From: Bacteroidetes bacterium UBA1947 | Lineage (GTDB): Bacteria > Bacteroidota > Bacteroidia > Chitinophagales > Chitinophagaceae | DNA length: 64,000 nucleotides | Assembly (NCBI GenBank): GCA_002336915.1 | Contig: DDET01000019.1 | Location: forward strand, 111,667 to 175,666 | Direction of reading: 5' to 3' | Shown: one piece after another, positions 1 through 8,161 of the stretch | Layout: the number at the start of each line of letters is the position of its first letter | How positions within the stretch are numbered: position 1 is the stretch's first letter | Translations under genes and position numbers: made by a program | Notes under the pieces: generated by a model | What the model was told of the DNA's origin: nothing | Seen by the model: only the letters and a program-made list of their open reading frames with translations | The model's database searches: none

Positions 1-963
1 GCACCCGCACTGGCTGCGGGCAACTGCGTAGTAGCAAAGCCCAGCGAGGTAACACCTATGACCGGCTACCTGCTAAGTATAATATGCAAAGAGGCAGGCT
101 TGCCTGATGGCGTGCTGAATATATTGCATGGCACAGGGCCCAATTGCGGATCGGCAATAGTGGCCCACCCGATGATAAAAGCAATATCTTTTACCGGCAG
201 CACAAGGGCGGGTAAAGACATAGCAGCAACGGCTGCACCTATGTTCAAAAAAGTATCGCTGGAGCTGGGCGGCAAGAACCCCAATATCATCTTCGCTGAT
301 TGCGACTGGGATAAGATGATGCGCACTACGCTGCAATCGTCATTCTCTAATCAAGGGCAGATATGCCTGTGCGGCAGCCGCATACTGGTGGAGGAAAGTA
401 TTTACGAGAAATTCAAGCATGAATTCATACAGCGTGCTGCAAAACTTAGCGTTGGCGATCCGCTGGACGATAATAGCAGGCAAGGTGCAGTAGTGAGCAA
501 GATGCACTACGATAAAGTACTGAGCTGTATAGCGCTTGCCAAAGAAGAGGGCGGCACCTTACTGCTGGGCGGCAACAGTGTGCAGGGCGAAGGGCGCTGC
601 AAGAACGGCTACTTTATACAACCGACCATATTTGAAAACCTTGGCCCCAACTGCCGCACGAATATGGAAGAGATATTTGGCCCTGTGGTTACGTTGCAAA
701 GTTTCAAAACAGAAGACGAAGCACTGCAGCTTGCCAATACCAGCGACTACGGCCTGAGCGCCACCATCTGGACGCAGGATGTGAGCCGTGCCAACCGCAT
801 AGCTATGAAGGTGCATAGCGGCATTATATGGGTGAACTGCTGGCTGCTGCGCGACCTGCGGACACCCTTCGGCGGGTTTAAGAACAGCGGTGTGGGCCGC
901 GAGGGAGGCTGGGATGCGCTGCGCTTCTTTACAGAGCCTAAGAATGTGTGTATAGAGCTATAA
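1..963 (+). CDS. 2-aminomuconic semialdehyde dehydrogenase-like aldehyde dehydrogenase (5' end outside window)
   Basis: NAD-dependent aldehyde dehydrogenase; the frame is open to base 1, so about the first third of a family of roughly 480-500 residues is missing. The visible part has the catalytic glutamate in LELGGK (visible residue 88) and the catalytic cysteine in GQICLCGSR (residue 122, bases 364-366). The C-terminal stretch WVNCWLLRDLRTPFGG and the ending FFTEPKNVCIEL closely follow the ALDH8A1/2-aminomuconic 6-semialdehyde dehydrogenase branch as I remember it, rather than betaine-aldehyde or generic ALDHs. That enzyme acts in the cytoplasm, oxidising 2-aminomuconic semialdehyde in the 3-hydroxyanthranilate branch of tryptophan breakdown. 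A kynurenine 3-monooxygenase lies at 32740 and supports this reading. 2-hydroxymuconic semialdehyde dehydrogenase is the main alternative. ALDH identity is certain; substrate is inferred. Confidence 0.9.
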   Translation, partial: APALAAGNCVVAKPSEVTPMTGYLLSIICKEAGLPDGVLNILHGTGPNCGSAIVAHPMIKAISFTGSTRAGKDIAATAAPMFKKVSLELGGKNPNIIFADCDWDKMMRTTLQSSFSNQGQICLCGSRILVEESIYEKFKHEFIQRAAKLSVGDPLDDNSRQGAVVSKMHYDKVLSCIALAKEEGGTLLLGGNSVQGEGRCKNGYFIQPTIFENLGPNCRTNMEEIFGPVVTLQSFKTEDEALQLANTSDYGLSATIWTQDVSRANRIAMKVHSGIIWVNCWLLRDLRTPFGGFKNSGVGREGGWDALRFFTEPKNVCIEL

Positions 964-965
964 AA

Positions 966-988
966 AAGCCCCGAAAAATACGGGGCTT
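966..988 (-). terminator. Rho-independent terminator, possibly bidirectional
   Basis: An 8-bp perfect stem AAGCCCCG/CGGGGCTT with a 7-base loop lies between the aldehyde dehydrogenase stop and the convergent lipoprotein gene. Read on the minus strand it is followed by six T, so it best terminates the 1010-2074 gene. On the plus strand the tail is only weakly T-rich. Confidence 0.8.
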
Positions 989-1009
989 AATAAATTAGCA
1001 ATAATGTAT

Positions 1010-2074
1010 CTAAAGGTTTAACAACGCATTAGTGACGTAGGCATAACTCTGCTGTTGCAGGTTCAGGTTGAGCGACATGTTGTCTGTTACCGTGATATTG
1101 GGCTGCTGATAGTAATAGTAGTTACCGTTCTTTATGGTCATTGCGACTATCGTGACCGTCATGCCGACAGGCACTTTGTAGCCTGCTGACAAATCGAATG
1201 TATGAGTAGCCGGCGTATAACCGTGAAAAGTGACAACCGAATTGATGGCTGGAAATATCATGTAGATAGTGGTGTTGCTTCCCTTGAAGCTTGTATCGGG
1301 CGTAACGGCAAACACATTGGTAATGGGCTGCTGATTATAGAAATGGTCGCAGTTGATCCAATTAAAAGAGTTGCAGGAATCAAAAAGATAAACGGTAACG
1401 TATCCCTGCGCCGTATCTCCAACGGTAACAGTGTTTGCCACAGTAGTGCCCGGCCCTGCGACATTGGTAATATTCCACTCGGTAACGGAATCTGCATTAT
1501 TCGTATTGCCATAGTACAATGACATAGGCTGTGCAGAGCTTGCGGGCTGCTTAAAGCCTATACCATATTTATTGGCATATACAGGTTGATTGTTCATTGT
1601 AGCAATGATGCGCACCTGCCCACCGCTTATGAGCAGACCACCGTTGGCCGTTGTAGTAGCCCTGTTCGCTATCATTGCCCCGGGCTTGTACATTTCTATA
1701 AGCTGTATCTGCACCGTACCACCCGTGATGATATTGCCAGATGCATTTTTGAACGAATGAGGGTAAAAGTATAAAAGGGTACCCTGCGCACCATGTAAGG
1801 TGGCTGCCTGGCCGGCAGCCACCGAAAATGTCTGTGGTGTATAGCGTAAAGGGCTAAATAACTCGTTAAGATGCGTAAAGTCTGTAACAGTTTCCGTTTC
1901 CCCGGGAGTGTACACTCCGCCAAACACGGTGGTGCCGTTCAATGGGGAATGTGCATAGTTGGCAGTATTGGCGGCCGGGGCTGACTCTGCTAATTTCTTT
2001 TTGCTGCATGATACGAACAAAAAGGTACTGATGATCATGGTCAAACAGGCTGACGGTTTTCCGAGTTGTATCAT
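1010..2074 (-). CDS. Hypothetical lipoprotein, about 354 aa
   Basis: Not recognised as a named family. It begins with a signal peptide ending in a lipobox-like FVSC followed by SKKK, so it is probably an outer-membrane or periplasmic lipoprotein. A second ATG 12 codons downstream (base 2038) would give a shorter but still adequate signal, so the start is uncertain by that much. After a low-complexity linker the body is rich in Thr, Asn, Gly and Tyr and looks all-beta. One segment, residues about 90-130 (GTLLYFYPHSF, GGTVQIQLIEMYKPGAM), resembles domains of other Bacteroidota surface lipoproteins. It is monocistronic with its own terminator at 966-988. No catalytic motif is visible. Confidence 0.75.
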   Translation of the reverse strand: MIQLGKPSACLTMIISTFLFVSCSKKKLAESAPAANTANYAHSPLNGTTVFGGVYTPGETETVTDFTHLNELFSPLRYTPQTFSVAAGQAATLHGAQGTLLYFYPHSFKNASGNIITGGTVQIQLIEMYKPGAMIANRATTTANGGLLISGGQVRIIATMNNQPVYANKYGIGFKQPASSAQPMSLYYGNTNNADSVTEWNITNVAGPGTTVANTVTVGDTAQGYVTVYLFDSCNSFNWINCDHFYNQQPITNVFAVTPDTSFKGSNTTIYMIFPAINSVVTFHGYTPATHTFDLSAGYKVPVGMTVTIVAMTIKNGNYYYYQQPNITVTDNMSLNLNLQQQSYAYVTNALLNL

Positions 2075-2147
2075 AAGGTATAGTTTTGCTTAACAAGTAA
2101 GACGAACACATACCGCGGAATGTTAGTGAGTACCGGACCTATTTTTA

Positions 2148-2546
2148 TCAGTCCCTCTTTATCTTCAGTTCTTCTTTTGCAAGAACATAGTAAAGGTTCT
2201 GTAGCCGGTGCAGGTATTTTACCTCCCAGAAGTGAATGAGCTGTTCATTCTTACCGCTCATCAGTACTACGTGGCCATTCTCGCGCCGCAGCGAATAGGG
2301 CTCCCCTTTTACGTCAAACTTCAGCTTGCCGTATTCATTGAACAATCCCGACTTAAGCACAAACTCATCTGTAAGTGGGATAGGCCTAATGATCATTTGA
2401 GATGGTTTTACTTTAATGACTTTGCCATGGCCATTACCTACATACACATCAAACTCATCTTCTTCTTTTCCGTCGATGGCAACCACTATCACAATTTCAT
2501 CCTCCGCATACAGCATGTTGCCAATTCTTAAATCTCTTGGATCCAT
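2148..2546 (-). CDS. Small conserved Bacteroidota hypothetical protein (LRIGN family)
   Basis: A 132-residue soluble protein with no signal peptide or membrane segment. It has the pattern of a family common in Bacteroidota genomes and their prophages: an N-terminal LRIGN motif (residues 6-10), a central IRPIPLTDEFVLKSGL segment (residues about 53-68) and a C-terminal HRLQNLYYVLAKEEL segment (about 113-127). The family's biochemical role is unknown to me. It stands alone between a lipoprotein gene and the divergent idi gene, and no phage gene is near, so this copy looks like a resident chromosomal one. Confidence 0.8.
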   Translation of the reverse strand: MDPRDLRIGNMLYAEDEIVIVVAIDGKEEDEFDVYVGNGHGKVIKVKPSQMIIRPIPLTDEFVLKSGLFNEYGKLKFDVKGEPYSLRRENGHVVLMSGKNEQLIHFWEVKYLHRLQNLYYVLAKEELKIKRD

Positions 2547-2822
2547 AACATTGGCTTTTTTAGTTCATAATACATATCAAAATACATATGTGGAAAGGCG
2601 TGCCACAGCCCGGATATGAATGTTAAGAGTTTCGAAAGCCAGTAGGGACGGGCAATTGGCGGAAAAATTAAAAGTAGAAATTATTAAAAAATACGACCAT
2701 TTATAACCTTGAAAAAAGGGCCAAATTGGGGAAAATGGTTCGTTTTTGTAACCAAAACAGGAATGAACAATCTAATGTTAATATTGTTTTAGCCTATATA
2801 GTATTCTTAACTTTGAACTGTA
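2547..2822. other. AT-rich divergent intergenic region
   Basis: This 276-base region separates the small LRIGN protein (minus) from idi (plus). It is AT-rich with homopolymeric A and T runs. Apart from the idi promoter candidate at 2808-2815 I see no hairpin, repeat or reading frame worth calling. Confidence 0.6.
2808..2815 (+). promoter_or_regulatory. Bacteroidota-type -7 promoter element for idi
   Basis: TAACTTTG matches TAnnTTTG exactly, 7 bases before the idi ATG. A TTG at 2784-2786 could serve as the upstream (-33) element with a 21-base spacer. The leader would be only a few bases long. Confidence 0.5.
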
Positions 2823-3368
2823 ATGAACGCCGCAAAAGACCAGGTAATAATAGTAAATGAGCGCAACGAATGGATGGGCACGATGGATAAACTAACTGCC
2901 CATAAGGAAGGCGCATTGCACAGAGCGATATCGATCTTTGTGATGAACAGTAAAAACCAACTGCTGATACAGCAAAGGGCCGATGGAAAATACCATTCGG
3001 GCGGGCTGTGGAGCAATACCTGCTGCAGCCACCCAATGAACGGGGAAAGCACTATGGCGGCGGCGCACAGGAGGCTGCAGGAAGAAATGGGTTTTGATTG
3101 CAAGCTTGAGCAGGCATTCGTATTGCGCTACGAGGCGGCAATGGACAATGGCCTGGTAGAAAATGAGTACGATAATATCTTCTCGGGGCGCTACGATGGA
3201 GAGGTAAATATAAACCCCGAAGAAGTAAAGGCGTACCGATACATAGACATAGAAGAGCTGGCGGTGTGGATGGAGAAAGAGCCTGCTGCATTTACAGCGT
3301 GGCTGCACCTGGCCTTGCCCAAATTCGTGGCGTATCTTGATGATGACAGGGGTTCTGCCGCTGCTTAA
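2823..3368 (+). CDS. idi: Isopentenyl-diphosphate delta-isomerase, type I
   Basis: Interconverts IPP and DMAPP, the isoprenoid building blocks, in the cytoplasm. At 181 residues it matches type I (Nudix) isomerases. Visible features are the NTCCSHP motif carrying the active-site cysteine (C67/C68), metal-ligand histidines in LHRA and SHP, the Nudix-like segment GESTMAAAHRRLQEEMGF (residues 74-91), and an acidic NEYDNIFSG segment containing the second catalytic acid. It has its own TAnnTTTG promoter. The stop codon overlaps the stop codon of the convergent downstream gene (bases 3365-3368), leaving no room for a terminator between them. Confidence 0.95.
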   Translation: MNAAKDQVIIVNERNEWMGTMDKLTAHKEGALHRAISIFVMNSKNQLLIQQRADGKYHSGGLWSNTCCSHPMNGESTMAAAHRRLQEEMGFDCKLEQAFVLRYEAAMDNGLVENEYDNIFSGRYDGEVNINPEEVKAYRYIDIEELAVWMEKEPAAFTAWLHLALPKFVAYLDDDRGSAAA

Positions 3369-4831
3369 TCCTGGAACTCGTAGCAGCCTATGTCAATAGT
3401 ATTGTGCTGACGGGGCTTATCGTCAAGGTCGGTACCAATGCCGATGAAGTTTGTTGAGGTACCCTTGTCGATCATATCAGATCCCGTAGTGGCATGAAAA
3501 TCGAACTTGTTGTAATCTGCAAATTTCGGGTCGGCATTAAAAATACAAGCATTCTGCACTACGGCAGCATTTATAGCGTCTGTACCGTCTTTGATGAAAC
3601 AATTATTTAGGGTCACATTGTACGCGAATTCATTTTTTTTGTCGCATACCAGTTCATTTTCCAATGAACCCCATATCACGCAGTTAGTAAGGGTTGCATT
3701 CATATCGCCACCTATGTAGTGTGTATCATCAATCTGCAAATAGTTGAACAAGGCAGCGGTGGGCTCCTGTATGTGGCTTACTTTGTCGTTGCCATACACA
3801 ATGAAGCTGCAATTCTTGAAATTATAGTCGCCACCCCGCACGAGTGCCAAGGCTTCGGCCCCGCAGGTATGCGCAAGGCAGTTCTCAGCGGTTATTTTAC
3901 CACCTATAGACATGATGCCATAACCAATGGAATTGCTAACCGTAACATGATCGAGAAAAACAGATGCCTGCTGACCGGTTGAAAAGTCTTTACTAACAAA
4001 GATACCCGCGGGATAAAAATTACCCGCGCTGTTGCCGCAGTTGGTAACTATGGTGTAACGCAGTTCGTTATTTTGGCTTTGCGGCATAAAGGCTATGCCA
4101 CCCCATTCGCCGGGATAGCCTTCGTAGCCAAAGTAATTACGGTCCAGCCTGTCACCCTGGAAAATGACACTGTCTGTTTTAGTGCCGTTCACTTTCAAGG
4201 TCCCATACACAAATAACCTTGCATCGGCATGCATGTACATCCTGCAGCCGGCAGGTATAGTTAAAGTAGCACCCGGCTCTACACCCACATTGTGCATGAG
4301 CACATAAGGCTTATCGGTAAGGAAAGTTTGCGTGGGCAAAGTCTCTACGGAATCGCCTGTCTTGCCCGCTATGTAATACGCATTTTGGCCGTATGCCATT
4401 ACCGGCAACTCATAATCTTTACCATTAAGCGTGGCTATGATCTTGTCTTCTATCACAAAGGGATTGTCTGCATTGGTCGGATCGATCTTAACGGTAGCAA
4501 ATACAAAAGCGCTGTCGTGAGGGGCTATCTCTATCTCAGGCACTTTGTCCCCGGGGTATCCATCTACATTCAAGTGAAAATACTTGCCGTAACCATTAAG
4601 ATTGGCCATGCGTACCGAGGATATCCTGATCTTCTCATTTTGCGGGTTATATATTTTGAAGCTATTGGTAAAAGAAGCCTGCGTGGTAAATACCGTATCG
4701 AAAAGGAGGGTATCGGTAGAAAATTGCAGCTCGCCACCTGTGGTAAGCAGTTTTGTCTTTTTACAAGATACGTTCACCAGCACCACGACCGCAGCAAGCA
4801 ATAACAGGAAATATGAAAATTTAACGCGCAT
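3365..4831 (-). CDS. Right-handed beta-helix repeat lipoprotein
   Basis: A 488-residue exported protein. The signal peptide ends in a lipobox (VNVSC, then KKTK), giving a predicted lipoprotein. Residues about 35-150 form an Ig-like beta domain (STDTLLFDTVFTT, then IYNPQNEKIRISSV). Residues about 180-440 hold beta-helix-type repeats of the pattern seen in pectate-lyase-like proteins (NNELRYTIVTNCG, FLDHVTVSNSIGYGI, TLTNCVIWGS, TLNNCFIKDG). The C-terminus ends DKPRQHNTIDIGCYEFQD, the hallmark of choice-of-anchor Q proteins. It is probably surface-exposed and carbohydrate-binding, but no catalytic residue can be assigned. It converges on idi with overlapping stop codons. Confidence 0.85.
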   Translation of the reverse strand: MRVKFSYFLLLLAAVVVLVNVSCKKTKLLTTGGELQFSTDTLLFDTVFTTQASFTNSFKIYNPQNEKIRISSVRMANLNGYGKYFHLNVDGYPGDKVPEIEIAPHDSAFVFATVKIDPTNADNPFVIEDKIIATLNGKDYELPVMAYGQNAYYIAGKTGDSVETLPTQTFLTDKPYVLMHNVGVEPGATLTIPAGCRMYMHADARLFVYGTLKVNGTKTDSVIFQGDRLDRNYFGYEGYPGEWGGIAFMPQSQNNELRYTIVTNCGNSAGNFYPAGIFVSKDFSTGQQASVFLDHVTVSNSIGYGIMSIGGKITAENCLAHTCGAEALALVRGGDYNFKNCSFIVYGNDKVSHIQEPTAALFNYLQIDDTHYIGGDMNATLTNCVIWGSLENELVCDKKNEFAYNVTLNNCFIKDGTDAINAAVVQNACIFNADPKFADYNKFDFHATTGSDMIDKGTSTNFIGIGTDLDDKPRQHNTIDIGCYEFQD

Positions 4832-4942
4832 TATATCTTTATCCCTTAAGCTGTAAAGTTAAATAAGTGAATGAATAACGGCTAAAAGGCCGAAAATATT
4901 TTCCGGGCCTAATTAAAGCTTTGCATTGCGCTGTTTGCAGTT

Positions 4943-4950
4943 TACTTTTG
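4943..4950 (+). promoter_or_regulatory. -7 promoter element of the SAM hydroxide adenosyltransferase gene
   Basis: TACTTTTG matches TAnnTTTG exactly, 10 bases upstream of the ATG at 4961. TTTG at 4920-4923 lies 19 bases further upstream, matching the usual Bacteroidota -33/-7 arrangement. This is the best-formed complete promoter in the window. Confidence 0.6.
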
Positions 4951-4960
4951 CCATATATAC

Positions 4961-5755
4961 ATGGCTTGTATCACTTTGCTATCCGACCTGGGCCTGCAGG
5001 ATGCCTCTGTGGCCACTGCAAAGGGCATTATTATGCAGCATGCAGCCAGGGTGCCTATAGTGGATATATCGCACCTGGTGGAGCCATACCACCTGCAGCA
5101 GGCCGCTTACTTACTTTCAGCCGCTTACCGCAATTTTCCCGAAGGCAGCTGCCATGTGCAACTTTTTGACATATTCTCTCAAAAATCGCCCTCTCTTGTG
5201 TTGTGCGAGCAAAACGGGCATTATTTCATTTCGCCCGACAACGGCTTGCTGCCGCTGGCCTTTAATACAGTACCGGAGAAGGTTTGGAAGTGCCTGGAGC
5301 TAAAACCCGAGGGCATGCTGAAGGACTGGGTACATGAGGCAGGGCGACTGGTGAATGAGCTGCAAAACAAAAAACCAGGAGACCTGGGCTTTGCAAAATG
5401 CGAACTAAAAAACGCACCACAGCACTGCCGCCCGGTAATAGAACCCAACCTTGTGGAGTGCCAGGTAATACATATAGACCGGTTTGAGAACGTGGTCATC
5501 AACATCACACGTGAAGAATTCGACAGCGTTTGTGCCGGCAGGAACTTCAGGATACAGTTCATGCGGCATGAGGAGATACGGGCCATAAGCAACCATTATA
5601 ATAATGTACGCGAGGGTGAGGAACTGTGCCGCTTCAATTCGGCCGGGTATATGGAAATAGGCATCAACAGGGGCAAAGCGGCACGCCTGTTTGGGCTCAG
5701 GCTGGGCAAAGAACAACATCTTATCTACAATACGATCAAAATTTTCTTTGAATGA
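4961..5755 (+). CDS. SAM hydroxide adenosyltransferase (DUF62 / SAM-dependent chlorinase-fluorinase family)
   Basis: 264 residues with the N-terminal ITLLSDLGLQDASVATAKG segment, DISHLVEPYHLQQAAYLL (about 34-51) and FISPDNGLLPLAF (about 88-100) that define this family. Enzymes of this family outside the rare halogenases hydrolyse S-adenosylmethionine to adenosine and methionine in the cytoplasm; the physiological reason is poorly understood. The family aspartates that hold the SAM ribose and the activated water region are present. The gene overlaps the next one by the four bases ATGA (5752-5755), suggesting translational coupling to a small monooxygenase-fold protein. Confidence 0.9.
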   Translation: MACITLLSDLGLQDASVATAKGIIMQHAARVPIVDISHLVEPYHLQQAAYLLSAAYRNFPEGSCHVQLFDIFSQKSPSLVLCEQNGHYFISPDNGLLPLAFNTVPEKVWKCLELKPEGMLKDWVHEAGRLVNELQNKKPGDLGFAKCELKNAPQHCRPVIEPNLVECQVIHIDRFENVVINITREEFDSVCAGRNFRIQFMRHEEIRAISNHYNNVREGEELCRFNSAGYMEIGINRGKAARLFGLRLGKEQHLIYNTIKIFFE

Positions 5756-6066
5756 TAGTAAGGGTGGTACGAATGACCTTCAGGGAGGATGCAGTAGATG
5801 ATTTCCTGCTCTTGTTCAATGAACGGAAGCTGCTGATCCGCGGCTTTGAGGGCTGCAGTCACCTGGAGCTTTGGCAGGAGGCACATAAACCTAATGTCTT
5901 CTTCACCTATAGCAAATGGGAAAGCGAGGCCCACCTGGACCATTACCGCTTTTCCGAACTGTTCAAAGATACATGGGCAAAGACAAAAGCATTATTTGCC
6001 GAAAAGCCCGGTGCATGGAGTGTGCTACCTAAAATGGAAATTGAGCTGCCGGAACAGACCTTATAA
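5752..6066 (+). CDS. Antibiotic biosynthesis monooxygenase (ABM / YgiN-like) domain protein
   Basis: A 104-residue single-domain protein of the dimeric alpha-beta barrel superfamily. It starts IVRVVRMTFREDAVDDFLLLFNERK and contains GCSHLELWQEAHKPNVFFTYSKWESEAHLDHYRFSELFKDTWAKTK in family order: strand, helix, strand with F-x-x-x-x-x-W, then helix. Members are cofactor-free quinol or heme-type monooxygenases, but many have no known substrate. The start overlaps the stop of the SAM hydroxide adenosyltransferase gene by 4 bases, so the two are co-translated. Its last codons overlap the convergent HIT gene by 6 bases. Confidence 0.85.
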   Translation: MIVRVVRMTFREDAVDDFLLLFNERKLLIRGFEGCSHLELWQEAHKPNVFFTYSKWESEAHLDHYRFSELFKDTWAKTKALFAEKPGAWSVLPKMEIELPEQTL

Positions 6067-6453
6067 ATTTGCAATTATTTTCTGCTGTATCTCTTCCATC
6101 TCTCTCACCTCCAGCTTCAGTTTAGGGCGTGTAAAATTCAGGTCATCGGCGGAGTCGATCGGTACCAGGTGCATGTGTGCATGCGGTACCTCGAGGCCTA
6201 TTACACTTATGCCACACCTGTTGCAAGGAAAAGACCGCTCAATTGCTTTAGCGATGGGCTTTGCAAAAACCAGCCAGCGGGCCAGTATATCATTGTCCAC
6301 ATCAAATATCTTATCGGTCTCGTTTTTGGGTACTACAAGCACGTGGCCTTCGCGCAGGGGAGCAATGTCGAGAAACGCAAAGAACCGGTCGTCCTCCGCT
6401 ATTTTATAAGAGGGTATCTCCCCTGCTATTATCCTGGAAAAGATGCTAGCCAT
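6061..6453 (-). CDS. HIT-family nucleotide-binding hydrolase
   Basis: 130 residues with the histidine-triad motif H91-A-H93-M-H95-LVP near the C-terminus and the N-terminal CIF-type start (here SIFSRIIAGEIPSYKIAEDD) of Hint/HINT-like proteins. Such enzymes hydrolyse nucleoside phosphoramidates or similar nucleotides in the cytoplasm. Two cysteines (PCNRC, residues about 76-80) sit just before the triad region. The gene lies 3 bases downstream of greA on the same strand, so they form a short operon; greA-HIT pairing is common in Bacteroidota. Confidence 0.92.
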   Translation of the reverse strand: MASIFSRIIAGEIPSYKIAEDDRFFAFLDIAPLREGHVLVVPKNETDKIFDVDNDILARWLVFAKPIAKAIERSFPCNRCGISVIGLEVPHAHMHLVPIDSADDLNFTRPKLKLEVREMEEIQQKIIANL

Positions 6454-6456
6454 AGT

Positions 6457-6930
6457 CTATAACGATATAGCCTCTATCTTGAACCTTAAAATGCCACTGG
6501 GGGCAGTCACTTCGGCTACCTCGCCCACCACTTTACCCAGCAGTCCCCTGCCGATAGGTGATGTAACAGATATCTTGCCTGACTTAAGGTCAGCCTCTTT
6601 TTCGGATACCAGGTAGTATTCCATGGTTTTGTTAGTAGCGAGGTTGGTGACTTTTACTTTACTTAATACGGAAACCTTGCTGATGTCGATATCTTTGGCT
6701 TCAATGGTACGTGCGGTCATGATAATAGCCTGTAATTGGGCTATTTTAGCCTCATGGTGGCCCTGTGCTTCTTTTGCTGCATCGTACTCGGCATTTTCCT
6801 TGAGATCGCCTTTTTCCCTTGCCTCTGCTATCTGGCGCGCTATTTCTGAGCGGCCAACTGTTTTTAGCTGCTGAAGCTCTTCCTTCATTTGTTCTAAAGT
6901 TTCCTTAGATACATAATTCAGCTCTGACAT
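6457..6930 (-). CDS. greA: Transcription elongation factor GreA
   Basis: 157 residues from the ATG at 6930; a TTG two codons upstream extends the frame but is not needed. Residues about 1-75 form the antiparallel coiled coil (ETLEQMKEELQQL ... ARQIAEAREKGDLKENAEYDAAKEAQG) whose acidic tip carries the D/E residues that stimulate transcript cleavage in stalled RNA polymerase. The C-terminal FKBP-like domain includes VTSPIGRGLLGKVVGEVAEV (about 124-143). First gene of a two-gene operon with the HIT hydrolase. Confidence 0.97.
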   Translation of the reverse strand: MSELNYVSKETLEQMKEELQQLKTVGRSEIARQIAEAREKGDLKENAEYDAAKEAQGHHEAKIAQLQAIIMTARTIEAKDIDISKVSVLSKVKVTNLATNKTMEYYLVSEKEADLKSGKISVTSPIGRGLLGKVVGEVAEVTAPSGILRFKIEAISL

Positions 6931-6956
6931 AATCAATGTGTTTATTAAAACAATAG

Positions 6957-6992
6957 AAAAAAATACAACGCCTCTGTGTGTCAGAAGCGTTG
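6957..6992 (-). terminator. Rho-independent terminator of the PorV-like operon
   Basis: On the minus strand a stem CAACGC...GCGTTG (6966-6971/6987-6992) with an inner TCTG/CAGA pairing is followed by a run of seven T. It lies 35 bases after the stop of the PorV-like gene and separates that operon from greA. Confidence 0.75.
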
Positions 6993-7026
6993 CATGTATG
7001 TAAAATTAAGGTTTTTTTCTGTTTTC

Positions 7027-8139
7027 TTATTCTTCGTCCTCAGTTTTTGCTTTCCTCTGACGGGTCATAAGACGTAATGATATAGTATGCACACCATTAG
7101 CCGGGTGCTGTGTAGGCCTATAGGAATAATCGAGGGCAAAAATAGGGCCACTATCCCCGATACCATGCTGAATAGTAGCACCGGCACAGATACCTGTGTA
7201 CATTGTAACACTATTATCACCGCCAATACCTTTTTCGTAACGATACCCACCGCGCAGCATCAGCATATCCTTGAAAGAATACTCAAGGCCACCACCGATG
7301 TAGTCATTGATAAATGAGTTTGAAGTAAAGTTAACCAAAACCGAAAGCCTGTGTTTAGGCTTGTCATTTTCGCCATTCAGGTGATTTTCATCCAGGAAGA
7401 AATCGTAAGAAGCGCCCATAGCGAGATAAGTGGGCATTTCAAATTTCTCAGAAGGGATCGACCTGTTCAACTGGTAGTTGGCATTTTCAGGAGCATCACC
7501 GTTAATGGAAAAACCGGGACCGCTGAAACGCATATTGGTACCAATGTTGCGAAGGGTAATACCAAAATGGAAGTTATCCCTTTTACCTGTTACATACTGC
7601 ACACCTGCCTCAAAAGCAGCACCTGTAGCTTTAGCATCGGTGATCTGCTCTGTAACCAAAGTTACACCAACGCCTGCGTGGATACTATTTGAAAAGTCTT
7701 TAGCATAGCCTAGTTCTATATTATAGAAAGCAGGCTTAAAATCACCTACACCGCCTTCAGGGTTATTATCGTCGGTAATAGCAATGCTGCCGAAGTTCAT
7801 CGACATAATGTTAACACCGATCGCACCAACATTACCTAACTTCTTAGACAAACCAATGTTGTTTACCCCTACCTGCGAGCCCGCCAGATATATAGTATGA
7901 GAAACGCCAATTTCCATATTGTCTGTAAATGCCATGCCGGCAACATTACACTTCATTGCCTCAAGCCCCTTGACACCCGACACATTCATACCGAATAAAC
8001 CAGTGCCTTGCCCCCAGGGATTAACAAGCAATTCTGTAGCACCGGCCTGGCCTGTACGATCTTTATTACCTGCAAAAGCAAACATGGATACACCTAATGC
8101 ACCTATAGTCAGAACTGCTTTGGGAGAAAAATTTTTCAT
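7027..8139 (-). CDS. PorV/PorQ-family outer-membrane beta-barrel protein
   Basis: 370 residues. An N-terminal signal peptide (MKNFSPKAVLTIGALGVSMFAFA) is followed by GQAGATELLVNPWGQGTGLFGMNVSGVKGLEAMKCNVAGMAF, the layout of the PorV/PorQ family (OmpP1/FadL-like barrels). Alternating beta strands run through GNVGAIGVNIMSMNFG, FHFGITLRNIGTNM and LSVLVNFTSNSFINDYIGGGLEYSFKDMLMLRGGYRYE. PorV shuttles T9SS cargo to the sortase PorU, and PorQ acts with PorZ. This copy is the last gene of an operon behind a large exported protein and a TonB-dependent receptor, so a cargo-specific role is inferred rather than shown. The C-terminus is acidic (KTEDEE), unlike a classic barrel end. Confidence 0.82.
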   Translation of the reverse strand: MKNFSPKAVLTIGALGVSMFAFAGNKDRTGQAGATELLVNPWGQGTGLFGMNVSGVKGLEAMKCNVAGMAFTDNMEIGVSHTIYLAGSQVGVNNIGLSKKLGNVGAIGVNIMSMNFGSIAITDDNNPEGGVGDFKPAFYNIELGYAKDFSNSIHAGVGVTLVTEQITDAKATGAAFEAGVQYVTGKRDNFHFGITLRNIGTNMRFSGPGFSINGDAPENANYQLNRSIPSEKFEMPTYLAMGASYDFFLDENHLNGENDKPKHRLSVLVNFTSNSFINDYIGGGLEYSFKDMLMLRGGYRYEKGIGGDNSVTMYTGICAGATIQHGIGDSGPIFALDYSYRPTQHPANGVHTISLRLMTRQRKAKTEDEE

Positions 8140-8161
8140 AAATTTTGAACCTTTTTATTTT

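Noticed and set aside
2083..2090. TAGTTTTG promoter-like box on the plus strand
   Set aside because: No plus-strand gene follows; the next gene downstream is on the minus strand. Chance match.
2148..2546. Prophage remnant, suggested by the LRIGN-family protein
   Set aside because: No integrase, capsid, portal or att-like repeat is near; the gene is flanked by ordinary chromosomal genes.
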